Below, in pieces: positions 9,601-18,514 of a stretch of 64,000 bases of DNA (the first letter of the stretch is position 1; every line of letters begins with the position of its first letter). Source of the DNA: Pontiella sulfatireligans (GTDB lineage Bacteria > Verrucomicrobiota > Kiritimatiellia > Kiritimatiellales > Pontiellaceae); NCBI RefSeq assembly GCF_900890705.1, contig NZ_CAAHFH010000001.1, positions 3,472,001-3,536,000 on the forward strand. The letters run 5' to 3'. The notes beneath the pieces are model-generated. The model ran no database searches. It worked only from the letters and a program-made list of their open reading frames with translations, and was not told where the DNA came from. A program made the translations under genes and the position numbers.

Positions 9601-10224
9601 CGTATCCGTCATGTTCCAGTAGAGCCCGTAAAACGACGCCCCCATGCGACCAAAAGCCTGCCAGATGTCTTCATCGTTTTCCGGTTGCCAGAAGAAGCGG
9701 CTAGGAATCACCTTCTGGCCATCCAGCTCATAATGAGCGTTGTTCAACGTCATCGTTCCGGTCGAAAAATCCGGAGGATCCTGCAATTCGATTGCCCCAT
9801 CGATCTGCTGCTGAAGTTCATTGGTTGCCGCCTGAGCAATTTCAAGACAGTCAGCTAATTCATCAAATGGCAGACCGGCAGCCCCATAAGCAGCATATAC
9901 AGGATCTGCTGTGGCAAAGATGGCTTTTTCCGTATAGGCATAGTCAATTTTATCAGGATTAGCCCTGTCCCATGGAGCATACTCGTCTTTAAACAGCTCA
10001 AGCGTCACCTGAGTCACCTGGGCATAGTCAGTGTTGACTCCAAGGCCCTCTGCCGTAGCCATTTGATTGGTCAGCGCCGAATAGACCGCTTCAACCTGGT
10101 TGGAAAGCGAAATATAGGCGGCATCATTGGTCTCCCCGAAATAAATCCCGGCATATGAAAAAGAAGATCCAAACACCACCAAGGCAGACACTGAAACTAT
10201 CAATAGGCTTAACCGGTTGCTCAT
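6673..10224 (-). CDS. GH42-like (clan A) beta-galactosidase/agarase-type enzyme, modular
   Basis: A secreted enzyme of about 1183 residues; the ATG at 10224 is preferred over an in-frame GTG at 10233 because of its spacing to AGCAGG. Counting from the GTG, a helical N-terminal region (30-155) precedes a clan-A barrel with NNEPRFP (E307, likely acid/base) and LDSEWHGF (E494, likely nucleophile). A domain resembling the GH42 trimerisation domain follows (VIVPRTEYISAADLAALESF, near 630-790). The tail has a GNPTNPAD module, a He_PIG repeat and a C-terminal beta-sandwich. Clan-A enzymes of this shape hydrolyse beta-galactosides or related sugars by a retaining mechanism. Paralogues lie at 18515-20863 and 62220-64000. 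The gene starts 12 bp after the preceding sulfatase and is probably co-transcribed with it. A GH50 agarase is an alternative; the trimerisation-like domain favours GH42-like. Confidence 0.75.
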   Translation of the reverse strand: MSNRLSLLIVSVSALVVFGSSFSYAGIYFGETNDAAYISLSNQVEAVYSALTNQMATAEGLGVNTDYAQVTQVTLELFKDEYAPWDRANPDKIDYAYTEKAIFATADPVYAAYGAAGLPFDELADCLEIAQAATNELQQQIDGAIELQDPPDFSTGTMTLNNAHYELDGQKVIPSRFFWQPENDEDIWQAFGRMGASFYGLYWNMTDTNTANNNAVVNDVKNLASEGASPVEFWHATVVGNVTTNHWMWDYPETVLGDGYRFFNEYDIDSPLVRQWESNLFNKVMAPALSELGTGLRYHLLNNEPRFPIRQGNGDSRHNVSSYTYDNFAVWLADKYSTFSNLNAVYGTGYASFAQASTANYVVNDGVSETLQGGPIWYDWCKFNQERVNDWHTFLNDSVKSIDSTPSTHIKVWGEGSIHTPYQDQGIDYEYLSKMVDLPGSDSQCTPLKSEYENRENDDWKNRYAFEWRNQAVMMDFIKSMSPDKPYLDSEWHGFLGTRWRDFHMEEEYVRAILWMSAQQGLSSINAWFWNRNYTSSDPAVRNGYRQRVEFVGGPAVEPIMMNAFGRTMKEINAHADTFASMVPELRHYIVYYNKDSAIQDNTYSDNMTDVFEALKLLNVPVGFTTPTELASVSNAMQTVIVPRTEYISAADLAALESFKSEGGEIVLVDSASCFMKTELGAVRAGGTSLTNCTSVSHNEAVYTMAADFEAVLVSRKPDQPVQCSITDTNSGKSYGVICAQSEDLVSGVQIVSLINLSQDPRVVSLSTSELGSVTNLITGQTGTNVVVMAPQDVLLLRLENTGSDNPLWNSFVSEYELSGVRTNNADVDRLTDWGEYIFGGNPTNPADEGLLPFFNAASGDYSFYLRNDNSLIARVVSTTNLQGGVWATNDIVDVLASDGLMGTNATSIGTTNEQLFIKLLVDESGPFNFAPSFTADPFSKPNAVKDVAYNSSISGDASDPESDPLTFSKVSGPVWLHVATNGALSGTPLVGNVGTNQFDVRVEAIGGSDAATLEIIVDASTGIEVLTHDDFEDALDNAGWGSWTEGGNGVDSRRLDNASYAIGSYSLNIRDDTGDDASVLLESPLDLSSRTQLTIGFSYYPRGMEAGEDFWVQFSDNNGASWTTVATYISGTTFTNDVRAFPQVILDSGSYSFTTNVNIRFVCDASEDNDNVYLDNIVITAQ

Positions 10225-10236
10225 CAAATTCACCTG

Positions 10237-11946
10237 CTATTTGGCCCAGTAGGCTTTCTTTTCCTGGCCAGAAGCGATTCCATCGCCATTTGCATCGATC
10301 GTACTGAACAGCGTTTCCACTTTAGACAGGTCCCAGTTCCATCCGTTCTTATCCCATTTGGCTTTTTCCTGGGCCACGAACATTTCTTTAGTGGAATCGC
10401 CCTTCTTCAGCTTAACTCCGGCCGGGGCCGAAGGCATGGCCGCCTTCGGAGCGGCAGACTGTTCCGTGATGTATTTGACCGGGGCCAGCGAAGGCGCGCC
10501 AATATCCGGGCTGAAGGTTTTGTCGAAGCGGGGCATGTTGTTTTTCTTCCACTCATCCCGCGCTTGGCCGGCGTGGAACCAAAGCGGCTGGACATGCGTA
10601 CCGCTCCACCCTTCGGCCTTTTTGACCATCTCCTGAACGCGTTCCGGATGCTGGGTGGCCAGATCGTTGTTCTCGCCTGGATCTTCATCAATGTTGAACA
10701 ACCGCCAAGGCTGTCCGCCATAACGAGTGACTTTCCAGTCGTCGCGACGGGCGCTCACATCGCTGTAGCTGTTGCGGTGGCGCATCGAATAGATCATCTC
10801 GCCCTTGCGCGGGCTGGTTCCTTTTTTCAGATCGGCCATAATGTCTTTGCCGTCGAGCTCCTTGCCCTTCGGAAGCTTTGTTCCGGCAAGCTGCACAAAA
10901 GTCGGGTAGAAATCCAACGCGCTGACAGGATGGTTGAAGGTTTGCACCGGAACGTTGTCCGGCCAATGGAAAAACATCGGCACGCGGAAGCCGCCCTCGA
11001 AGGTATCGCCCTTCTGTCCACGCAGCGGAGCGTTGGAGGCGCCCTGCGACGGCTTGCCGCCGTTGTCGCTGAGGAAAATGATCAGCGTGTTGTCATACTG
11101 TCCGTTCTTTTTCAGGCTATCGACAATGCGGGCCACGCCGCGGTCGACCGCATAGACCATCGCCGCATAGGTCCGGCGCTTCGGATTTGCAATATCGGAA
11201 AAGACTGCCAGATCTTCGTCGGAGGCTTCCATCGGCGAGTGCGGCGCGTTGTAGGCGAGATAGAGAAAGAACGGCTGTTTTTTCTTTTGGGCCGCAGTGT
11301 CAATGAAGCGGATCGCTTCGCCGGTCAGCTCATCGGTGAGGTATCCCTTGGGCGTCACCTGTTCGCCGTTGTGTTCCAGCGGCAGGACATACTCATTAAT
11401 GCGCTCGACTCCGGCCTTGTTCTGCCGTTCATAAATGCCTGCATATTTTTCGGGAAAATACATGTGCCCGCCACCGAGGAAACCATAAAAATCGTCAAAC
11501 CCGCGCGTATTAGGATGGAACGGCTTGTCGATGCCGAGGTGCCACTTGCCGATGGCGCCGGTGAAATAACCCGCGTCTTGAAGCACGGTGCTTATGAGGG
11601 TCTCCTCCTCCGGGATTCCGAGGGAATCGTATTCGGTCAACCCTTCCTGGAAGGGAGGATGATTGAACTGCCCGCCAAACTCATGCGGGTAGCGCCCGGA
11701 AAGCAGTCCCATGCGGCTCGGTCCGCAAAACGGATGAGCAACATAGGCCGAGGTGCAAACCGTGCCGGCTGCCGCCAGTTTGTCGAGTGCCGGCGTGCGG
11801 ATATCCTTCGCACCGTTAAAACCGACATCGGCGTAGCCAAGGTCGTCGCACATAACAATTAAAATGTTCGGTCTTGCCGAAGGGGCTGCCGCATAACTGC
11901 TCAGAGCGGCGGCAAGTAGGACGATAATGTGCAATGGTCTGTTCAT
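10237..11946 (-). CDS. S1 sulfatase with C-terminal EF-hand
   Basis: 569 residues: signal peptide 1-20, then S1 sulfatase with metal-binding DDLGYADVGF, formylglycine site HPFCGPSRMGLLSGRYPH (C74), GAIGKWHLG and LSDNGGK. The last 50 residues carry one canonical EF-hand loop, DANGDGIASGQE, with all calcium ligands in place. The best relative of its catalytic part in the window is the sulfatase domain of the 1299-residue protein (same FCGPSRMGLL motif), so the two may share a substrate linkage. It removes sulfate esters from polysaccharide or oligosaccharide and needs a formylglycine-generating enzyme that is not in this window. It is the first gene of the operon running to 2697; its ATG follows AGGAG. 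Confidence 0.92.
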   Translation of the reverse strand: MNRPLHIIVLLAAALSSYAAAPSARPNILIVMCDDLGYADVGFNGAKDIRTPALDKLAAAGTVCTSAYVAHPFCGPSRMGLLSGRYPHEFGGQFNHPPFQEGLTEYDSLGIPEEETLISTVLQDAGYFTGAIGKWHLGIDKPFHPNTRGFDDFYGFLGGGHMYFPEKYAGIYERQNKAGVERINEYVLPLEHNGEQVTPKGYLTDELTGEAIRFIDTAAQKKKQPFFLYLAYNAPHSPMEASDEDLAVFSDIANPKRRTYAAMVYAVDRGVARIVDSLKKNGQYDNTLIIFLSDNGGKPSQGASNAPLRGQKGDTFEGGFRVPMFFHWPDNVPVQTFNHPVSALDFYPTFVQLAGTKLPKGKELDGKDIMADLKKGTSPRKGEMIYSMRHRNSYSDVSARRDDWKVTRYGGQPWRLFNIDEDPGENNDLATQHPERVQEMVKKAEGWSGTHVQPLWFHAGQARDEWKKNNMPRFDKTFSPDIGAPSLAPVKYITEQSAAPKAAMPSAPAGVKLKKGDSTKEMFVAQEKAKWDKNGWNWDLSKVETLFSTIDANGDGIASGQEKKAYWAK

Positions 11947-12108
11947 GACTTCTCCTGCTGGTTGTCTAAGAATTAACAGAGAAGTTACTAAAACATCGTC
12001 AAAGCAGTCTACTAGTCATGTGAATAGGTGGGGAAGCAACCTAGATAATTCCTGGTTACAGGCCAAGTCCCCCACCGGGCGCCACGACGGAGCGGCCCAG
12101 AACCCGCG

Positions 12109-12741
12109 TTAGATAATACCCGCCCGCAGGGCTTTGGCCACGGCACCGGTCTGGGACTGGACGTTCAGCTTTTGATAGATATTGCCCAGATGAAAGGCCG
12201 CCGTGGCACGGCTGACGTCGAGTTTGGCGGCAATTTCCTTTACGGAAAGCCCTTCGGCCAAAAGCTCCAGCACTTCGATTTCGCGGTCGGTCAGGCCGAA
12301 TTCATCAGGTGCCGGTTTTTTCAGCTCTTCCAAAACAATCTTGGCAATGCCCGGGCTCAACGCCGCCCCGCCAACAAAAACCTGTTGGAGGCCGTCGACG
12401 ATTTCACGAATGGTGGACGATTTCAGCAGATAACCCGCCGCTCCGGCATCCAGCGACTGCAGCACCTTTTCCTTGTCCTCCATCACAGTCAGCACAATCA
12501 CGGTCACATCCGGCGCAATTTCCTTCAGCCGCTGAATCCCTTCGACCCCGCCCATCTCGGGCAGCCCCAAATCCATCAAAACCAGATCCGGATGGGTGTC
12601 TTCCTGAATTGCTTCCAGAAACGGAATGCAGGACGGAAACACGCGGCTGCAGGTGATATGCTCTTCCCGGCCCAGCGAGCGCTGCAGGTTGCGCCGGTAG
12701 CCCCCGTCGTCTTCCACAATCCATATATTGATCGGTATCAT
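12109..12741 (-). CDS. NarL/LuxR-type response regulator
   Basis: About 210 residues from the ATG at 12741, which has GGAG upstream; a longer frame to 12810 only translates an intergenic repeat. The receiver domain has IVEDD and the phosphorylation site LVLMDLGLPEMGG (D57). The LuxR-type helix-turn-helix reads LTDREIEVLELLAEGLSVKE, then SRATAAFHLGNIYQKL. It is the last gene of an operon whose preceding member is its probable partner kinase at 12864-14882. Such pairs act by phosphotransfer from kinase to regulator, and the regulator binds DNA as a dimer. Being co-transcribed with glycosidases and a lyase, it probably controls the local polysaccharide genes. The shared 17-bp operator at the head of this operon is one possible target. 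Confidence 0.92.
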   Translation of the reverse strand: MIPINIWIVEDDGGYRRNLQRSLGREEHITCSRVFPSCIPFLEAIQEDTHPDLVLMDLGLPEMGGVEGIQRLKEIAPDVTVIVLTVMEDKEKVLQSLDAGAAGYLLKSSTIREIVDGLQQVFVGGAALSPGIAKIVLEELKKPAPDEFGLTDREIEVLELLAEGLSVKEIAAKLDVSRATAAFHLGNIYQKLNVQSQTGAVAKALRAGII

Positions 12742-12753
12742 CTTCACTCCGTT

Positions 12754-12820
12754 CAGAACATTGAATATTGAACACGGAACTCCAAATTTCGAAGTAAAAC
12801 CCTTCTGCATTCCATGTTCA
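12754..12820. repeat. Intergenic repeat of the 'TTGAATATTGAAC' type
   Basis: The stretch between kinase and regulator contains AACATTGAATATTGAACACG and then AAATTTCGAAGTAAAACCC. I recall near-identical intergenic text in other PVC-group genomes, sometimes mis-translated as the start of proteins; that is memory, not a search. Only one copy was noticed in this window. Confidence 0.35.
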
Positions 12821-12863
12821 TTATTCTTTATTCTGCGGTTTCAACTGATACTGCCCTGCAGTT

Positions 12864-14882
12864 TCAGTTGGAGGTTTTGTACAAGTGGTCCGTCTGCTTC
12901 AGCAAGGCGCAGAGCGGAACGGTTAAGGCTGTCGTGGTGCCCTTGCCGGGAGCCGATTCCATCGTCATTTCGCCACCGAGTTCCTTGGCCCGTTTCTGCA
13001 TGCTTTCAAGCCCCCACCCATCCCGGATCTCATCTGGGTTAAAGCCGCATCCATCATCTTGCACGAGTAACTTAAACTGATCGCTGCTGACCGAAAATGC
13101 AATCTGAACCTTTGTTGCTCCGGAGTGCCGGGCGCAGTTGTGCACCACTTCCTTGAAAAACATGATTAGATGGCGCTTGAACGTAAGCGATACTTCACGG
13201 TCAGGGCAATCCGCTGGCATTTCAACCACCAGCTCAATGCCGCTAAGAACCCGCTCCGCCCGCTCCTTCATTTTCTGGATCAGGTTCGGCAAACGGATCG
13301 AGGTTTGGTCTATCACCCAAACCACGTCGCGCAGCGATGCCGAGGCTTCGCGAGCCAGCAGCAGCAGATCGATCAGATCCTCCCTCGAATTCTCGTCGCG
13401 GACATCGCATTCCAGCCGTTCGGCCGTAAGCGCAATGCTGCCCAAATTACTGCCCACTTCATCGTGCAGGTCGCGAGCGATGCGCCACTTTAAATTTTTC
13501 AACGCCTTTTTCCGCTGCACCACCGCCAAAACCGCTACGGATAAGGCTCCCAACACCAGCAGCAAAACCAGGCTCAGTCCTGTAATCTGCCAGAACTGCT
13601 TCCACCGGAATTGCAGCGCCTTTTCAACTTCAACCAGCTCTGCAAGAGTGCTCGACAAATGGTTCCGCTCCTCAATTCGATCAAGCCAATCCAGCAAAAA
13701 CATGACCGGAAGCCCGTCGGACTCCCCGTCCATCATCAGGCCGGCTCCGGCCTCCGCCCCGGCGGGGAAGCCCTCCAGCGCGACGGCCTTTATGGGATAG
13801 GTCTCCTGCAACCGGGACACATGAATCTCGCCCATCGCAAAGGTAGGCTGCCCATTGTGCAGGGGCAGATCCTTAATATAAATACGCAACCAACGGCCGG
13901 CCATATCGGAGCCTTGCAGACGCACTGCATTATTGCCGGGCCGGAGCCTCCCCCACTTTTTCGGAAGCGGACGAATCCTATCGCGCTGGCCCGATTCAGA
14001 TTCCCGCACAATTTCCATGCGGACATCCCCGGGAAATCCATAGCCGGGAATCAATATTCCATCCGGTGCCTGAGCCGGAAACAAGGTAACCCAGCCCAGC
14101 CTCTGATTCATGCCGAGGTCCACTTCAATCACACAACCGTTGGGCGGCTGGGCGTCAAAGACCACCGAAAAATCAGGTGCTTCATTTTTGGGAAGGGCTT
14201 CCCTTCGCACATCAAGCGGGAGCCCCAAGCTGGTTTTCTGGTCGATCAGATATTCTTTATCCCAGTATGGCGGCGAGGCATATTCAGAACCGGCAATCAC
14301 CTTGTCGCATTGGTGGGCCGTCGCCCCCATCACACCGAACAGTTCGTCCAGCGCAAACACCTCGCGTCCGCCGTCCTCACAGCCGCTAAAGACCTCAATC
14401 AGCACCGTACGCGCCTTGGGCTGAACCACATCAAGAATCAGTGGGAAACGGCCCGGATCCGGACAGTCGGAATCCATCCACTCTTTGACCACCTCCACCG
14501 CGCCCTCGTCATCCACGCTCAACACCCGGAAGCGCTTCGGAAAGCCATAGCTGCCCGAAAGTCCGAACCGGTGGTCGATGGCAGGAACCAGAATAACCTG
14601 CGACAACGAGATATAGGGTTTGAACCGCAGTTCAAGCGTCCAGCGCGGCTGCTCCGGGAGTGAATCAAGCAAAGGAAGATAGCCGCCGTGATAGCCATAG
14701 GCATCGAGTTGCAGGGTTTCTTCCAGACGCGGAAGCTGGGCAATCTCTGCGCGAATGGCACTGCCGTCCGCCTTTAGCTGCTTACACGTCTTCGGAATCT
14801 CAAACAGAGAAACCTCTGCCGCACACCACATCGACGACAGCCCTGCAATCAGGAAGAACAACCTAGAACAACCGAGTTTCAT
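12864..14882 (-). CDS. Sensor histidine kinase (HisKA_3 type) with large extracytoplasmic sensor
   Basis: 672 residues. A signal sequence (1-21) leads into about 400 extracytoplasmic residues of beta-rich character, with two segments that resemble discoidin-like (galactose-binding fold) domains; this is where a saccharide could bind. A short coiled segment precedes the membrane helix at 433-455. The cytoplasmic part has the HisKA_3 dimerisation site RDLHDEVGSNLG with H473 as the phospho-acceptor, and a HATPase domain with NCARHSGA, DDGCGF and GWGLESM. It should phosphorylate the response regulator encoded next (122 bp gap). Location inside an operon of lyase, fucosidase and galactosidase genes suggests it senses a breakdown product. 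The ATG at 14882 follows AGGGTGA. Confidence 0.88.
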   Translation of the reverse strand: MKLGCSRLFFLIAGLSSMWCAAEVSLFEIPKTCKQLKADGSAIRAEIAQLPRLEETLQLDAYGYHGGYLPLLDSLPEQPRWTLELRFKPYISLSQVILVPAIDHRFGLSGSYGFPKRFRVLSVDDEGAVEVVKEWMDSDCPDPGRFPLILDVVQPKARTVLIEVFSGCEDGGREVFALDELFGVMGATAHQCDKVIAGSEYASPPYWDKEYLIDQKTSLGLPLDVRREALPKNEAPDFSVVFDAQPPNGCVIEVDLGMNQRLGWVTLFPAQAPDGILIPGYGFPGDVRMEIVRESESGQRDRIRPLPKKWGRLRPGNNAVRLQGSDMAGRWLRIYIKDLPLHNGQPTFAMGEIHVSRLQETYPIKAVALEGFPAGAEAGAGLMMDGESDGLPVMFLLDWLDRIEERNHLSSTLAELVEVEKALQFRWKQFWQITGLSLVLLLVLGALSVAVLAVVQRKKALKNLKWRIARDLHDEVGSNLGSIALTAERLECDVRDENSREDLIDLLLLAREASASLRDVVWVIDQTSIRLPNLIQKMKERAERVLSGIELVVEMPADCPDREVSLTFKRHLIMFFKEVVHNCARHSGATKVQIAFSVSSDQFKLLVQDDGCGFNPDEIRDGWGLESMQKRAKELGGEMTMESAPGKGTTTALTVPLCALLKQTDHLYKTSN

Positions 14883-14960
14883 TCACCCTGTTTACACGTT
14901 TTAAAGCCGCGAACCAATCCGCTATTTGGTTCATAAAGCGCGCTCAGCCCGCGACGTGTT

Positions 14961-16571
14961 TCACTTTTTCGATGGGGCAGCCACCTGACCGGCAAAAGCA
15001 ATACGGATGGGATACGCCATACCGTGCTTCGGCTGCTTCTCCGGCATCTGGATTTCCAGCCCCTGCTCCGTGACCTCCCATTTGGGCTTGCGCCACTTGC
15101 CGAGCAACTTGACGGATTTAATGCCGGAAAGATCTGCACCCGCCAGCGTTTTAATGACGGCTTTTTCACCCGGCCAATCAAGAAAGGTGGCGTAGAGCAC
15201 GGTGTTTTCCTTATTGCGGGTAAAGCGGATATCCTCGCAGGTCGCCGTCATTTTCTTACGGCCGTAATCATCCTTCTCCAACCATTGATCCCCGACTTCT
15301 CCAAACACTTCATACGGCCGGGTCGCATAAACGGCCTCTCCGCAAACCTCCAGCCATGCGCCCAGCTCGCGCATCATGACCTGTTGATCTTCCGGGAAGG
15401 TGCCGTCGGCCTTCGGTGCAAAAGAAAGCATCAGCACGCCGCGCTTGCTGATGATGTCCATCAGCTGATCCACAATCAGATTGGTCGGCTTGATCGCCAC
15501 GCCGGGAACATAGCCCCAATTGTGATCATTGTAGACACAGTCATCGGTCTGCCAAACCATGTCGGCAATTTGATCCATGCCGCCGCGCTCAAAATCGCGC
15601 ACGGCGGAGCCGGGCTTGAAGGTCTTCCAGTTTTTATAGTTCAGCACTACGTTGGGAGCGCCGTATTCACCTTGTCCAAACTTGACCGCATTGTTGTAGT
15701 AGTGGGCGGCAAACTCCTTGCGACGCGACTCAAACTCGGGCGGATTCATGCCCCAGTCAAAATAGTAAAGGTCGGGCTTATACATATCGGCCAGCTCCTC
15801 CGTGCGTGCCAGCCAACGGTCGAGATCGCGCTCGCTGGGCTTGATCAAATTGCGCGAACGATCAAACCATTTCCAGCGGCCCTTGCCCTCCTGCTCTTCG
15901 GGCCGGACGGTTACTTTATCCAGCCCTTCCGGCACAATCGGGTTACCGTAGAGATCTTCATAAGCCGGATCCTTCGCATCATAGCCGTTAATGTGGTTCC
16001 ACTGGAAAAAGCCATAGTTCCAAGCCGTATGGTTGGAGACGCCAAACTTCAGACCCTTCTTCCGGACCGCCTTTTCAATCTCGCCGACCAGATCGCGCTT
16101 CGGCCCCATGTTGACCGAGTTCCATTTGCTCAGTTTCGTATCCCACAGGCAGAAGCTGTCATGGTGCGCCCCCATCATGGTGAAAAACTTGGCACCGCCT
16201 TCCACGCAAAGATCCGCCCACTCCTCGGCATTAAAGTGCTCGGCTTTGAACATGGGAATAAAATCCTTGTAGCCGAACTCGGAGGGATCGCCGTACGTCG
16301 CCTTGTGGTGCTCATGAATCGCCAGGCCCTGATTATGCCGGCTGCTCTGCCCCTCTTTGGAATACATCCACCGGCCGTACCATTCGCCCGCGTGATCGCC
16401 CATGAAAGCCGGAACGGAATAGACGCCCCAATGCACCCAAAAACCTAGCTTGGCATCCTCATACCACTCCGGCGCTTCATAGTTCAGCAACGATTCCCAT
16501 TCGGGTTTGTAGCTTTCCCCAAATACAGGAACAACCAGACTTCCCATCAGCAAACAGATCATTATTTTCAT
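14961..16571 (-). CDS. GH29 alpha-L-fucosidase
   Basis: 536 residues with a signal peptide (1-18). The GH29 barrel shows KLGFWVHWGVYSVPA, MYSK, the HHDSF motif at 136-140 and the nucleophile region YKPDLYYFDWGMN with D272. The C-terminal third is beta-rich and fits the usual GH29 sandwich. It releases alpha-L-fucose (or, for some members, alpha-L-galactose-like residues) with retention of configuration. In a sulfated-galactan setting, side-chain fucose or 6-deoxy-L-galactose removal is plausible. Its ATG overlaps the stop of the upstream lyase-like gene by one base (TAATG), so the two are translationally coupled. The histidine kinase follows after 78 bp. Confidence 0.92.
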   Translation of the reverse strand: MKIMICLLMGSLVVPVFGESYKPEWESLLNYEAPEWYEDAKLGFWVHWGVYSVPAFMGDHAGEWYGRWMYSKEGQSSRHNQGLAIHEHHKATYGDPSEFGYKDFIPMFKAEHFNAEEWADLCVEGGAKFFTMMGAHHDSFCLWDTKLSKWNSVNMGPKRDLVGEIEKAVRKKGLKFGVSNHTAWNYGFFQWNHINGYDAKDPAYEDLYGNPIVPEGLDKVTVRPEEQEGKGRWKWFDRSRNLIKPSERDLDRWLARTEELADMYKPDLYYFDWGMNPPEFESRRKEFAAHYYNNAVKFGQGEYGAPNVVLNYKNWKTFKPGSAVRDFERGGMDQIADMVWQTDDCVYNDHNWGYVPGVAIKPTNLIVDQLMDIISKRGVLMLSFAPKADGTFPEDQQVMMRELGAWLEVCGEAVYATRPYEVFGEVGDQWLEKDDYGRKKMTATCEDIRFTRNKENTVLYATFLDWPGEKAVIKTLAGADLSGIKSVKLLGKWRKPKWEVTEQGLEIQMPEKQPKHGMAYPIRIAFAGQVAAPSKK

Positions 16572-18424
16572 TACAACGCACCCTCCGAAAGACGGACTAT
16601 AATTTTCAATTTCCCTCGAACCGCGACATCAGCGGGAAACTTTATATCCAACCGTTTCAGCCCTTTAATTGTTCGATCAAGTTCAAGAGGCGGAGGGTCA
16701 AGCGACACCACCGACACCGCCAGACCGGGATGCGACAGATTCTCCAACCTCAGCGTCTTTCCGTCCTGACGCAATAAAGCACCGCCCTCGACGAGCTCCA
16801 CGTTGGCCGTCGTCATGAGTTGCCAAACAACCTCTTCGGTCCGGTCTGAAATTTTAAGATCGTCTTCTATCGACAGAGAGTACGGGCTATCCTTTATAAA
16901 ACGGCGCAACGCCTGTTTCATGTTATCGCCATAAACCGCCGACAAATCGAACGCAGCCTCCGGCCGAGCACCGACTTGGAAACCAATGAGCGGCGCGAAG
17001 CCTTCGTTCTCAAACAACTCGCCGTTGACGGTCAGGGTGCTGTGGCCAAAGTTGTTTTTGGTCAGCAAGGTCCAGCGGTCGCTGCCCTGCCCCTTGCCCC
17101 AAAGGTCAAAGCCGGTTTTTTCCAATGCGTGGTAACTCTGGTTCCCGGGATCAACCACCCACCGCACGCCGTTCAACTCGAAGACAAAGGAACCCGCATC
17201 CATATTGCCGTGGCTGGTGGTGGCCTTGCCTCCCTTTCCGCCAAAGTAATATTGGTGCTCATCATTTTCATCCCCGGTGAAAATAACGATCGGGTTCTCG
17301 CCCTCCCCTTTCCATGCGGAAGGAACCTTTTCCTCGCCGCGTTCTTCATATTGGGAAAGCCAGGCCATGCCGGCGCCATCCAGCCGTTCGAGCTTGCCCA
17401 TATCCTTGGGGGAACGCAGAAACCGCTCCCGTTCAAAAAAGGCCTTGTTGCCGGTTTTGGCGGCAAACCACGCCAAGGCAACGTCGCCGTCCGGACTGCG
17501 TTTATCTCCGCAATCCGCATAGTTGTAGTACCACCCCGAGGGTGCATTGCAGAGCGACCGGAAGATGGCGCTCTCTTTGAAGCCCGGATAGTCCAGATGC
17601 CCAAAGTCATCCCCGAAGGCGCTTTCAAGCATGGCGGCCGTGGTCACAGAAAAGCGGGTCGCATATCCCCAGTAGGTTGATCCTTCGGGATACACTCCGT
17701 CTGGCATGTAGGCCTTCAGCGCATTCGGCAGCGCATCAATCGACCGTTTGATGGTCTCGGCAGCCAGCTCGGGATGCCCGTCCGCCAAGGCAATGGACGC
17801 GGCAATCATTCCGCCGTTGCAGACCTGGTTCCAGTTGTTGCCGCCACTAACGATCCGTGCCTTGGGTTTTCCATCGGCCAGCAAACCTTTTTTGAGCAAA
17901 GCGTCCGTCACTGTTTTAACTGTCGTATCAGGCAGCGCACCGTGCGTCCAATCCAACGCCAAGGCCACGGCCATCGACATCTCCGCCACATCCAGGAAAT
18001 GTTTTGGATTCCAATCTTCAAACCTACAGACGGCTAGAACCTCGTCGTTGATACGGTTCAGCGTTCGCGGCTCACCTTCCACCAGATAGACCACGCCGAG
18101 CATGTTGATCCGGTAGAGCATTTCGCGCGAGGTTCCCAGCAATCGCCGACCCACCATCTTGCGCTCCAGCAACGGTTGATCATGTATCTTTTCGGCATTC
18201 AGCCGGATGGCCGCATACATGTTTTGTAACACGGGGTCGGTTTTAACCTTTCCCTTCAGGCGGAAAACAAGGGCCGGGGTGAAAACCAACCGCGGATGAC
18301 CTTCCCGCAGATTCGCCTTCAAATATTCCACCGACATCGGGTTGTCGAGCTTTGGAAGCTCCCCCGCCCACGTCTGTCCCAAAGCGACTACAGCAACACA
18401 GCCCAAAACCAATCTGTTCATCAT
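16571..18424 (-). CDS. Heparinase II/III-like polysaccharide lyase
   Basis: 617 residues with a signal peptide. The first half is an alpha/alpha toroid: GHPRLVF at the front, then SGGNNWNQVCNGGMIAASIA and MPDGVYPEGSTYWGYATRF, which carry the Asn, Tyr and His-type residues used by this fold. The second half is a beta-sandwich with KATTSHGNMDAGSFVFELNG and GVRWVVDPGNQSYH, typical of heparinase II/III domains (PL12/15/17/21-like). These lyases cleave at uronic acids by beta-elimination. The exact substrate is unknown. It suggests that the target polymer contains uronic acid, which would fit the uxaB-uxaA pair at 51965-54842. It is coupled to the GH29 gene by a one-base overlap. Confidence 0.85.
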   Translation of the reverse strand: MMNRLVLGCVAVVALGQTWAGELPKLDNPMSVEYLKANLREGHPRLVFTPALVFRLKGKVKTDPVLQNMYAAIRLNAEKIHDQPLLERKMVGRRLLGTSREMLYRINMLGVVYLVEGEPRTLNRINDEVLAVCRFEDWNPKHFLDVAEMSMAVALALDWTHGALPDTTVKTVTDALLKKGLLADGKPKARIVSGGNNWNQVCNGGMIAASIALADGHPELAAETIKRSIDALPNALKAYMPDGVYPEGSTYWGYATRFSVTTAAMLESAFGDDFGHLDYPGFKESAIFRSLCNAPSGWYYNYADCGDKRSPDGDVALAWFAAKTGNKAFFERERFLRSPKDMGKLERLDGAGMAWLSQYEERGEEKVPSAWKGEGENPIVIFTGDENDEHQYYFGGKGGKATTSHGNMDAGSFVFELNGVRWVVDPGNQSYHALEKTGFDLWGKGQGSDRWTLLTKNNFGHSTLTVNGELFENEGFAPLIGFQVGARPEAAFDLSAVYGDNMKQALRRFIKDSPYSLSIEDDLKISDRTEEVVWQLMTTANVELVEGGALLRQDGKTLRLENLSHPGLAVSVVSLDPPPLELDRTIKGLKRLDIKFPADVAVRGKLKIIVRLSEGAL

Positions 18425-18514
18425 TCCACTTCCTGTTTAGTTAAAGCCTTAACAACGTGCAGTGGACGACCTCCGCCCCTTCCGCAGCGCTCATGGCGGA
18501 CACACGGCGCAAGC

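Noticed and set aside
6673..10224. GH50 beta-agarase for the GH42-like enzymes
   Set aside because: The NEP and DSEW motifs could fit clan A in general, but the trimerisation-like domain after the barrel is a GH42-type feature; kept only as an alternative.
12742..12810. N-terminal extension of the response regulator
   Set aside because: The extra residues translate an intergenic repeat; the ATG at 12741 has a good ribosome site and starts directly at the receiver domain.
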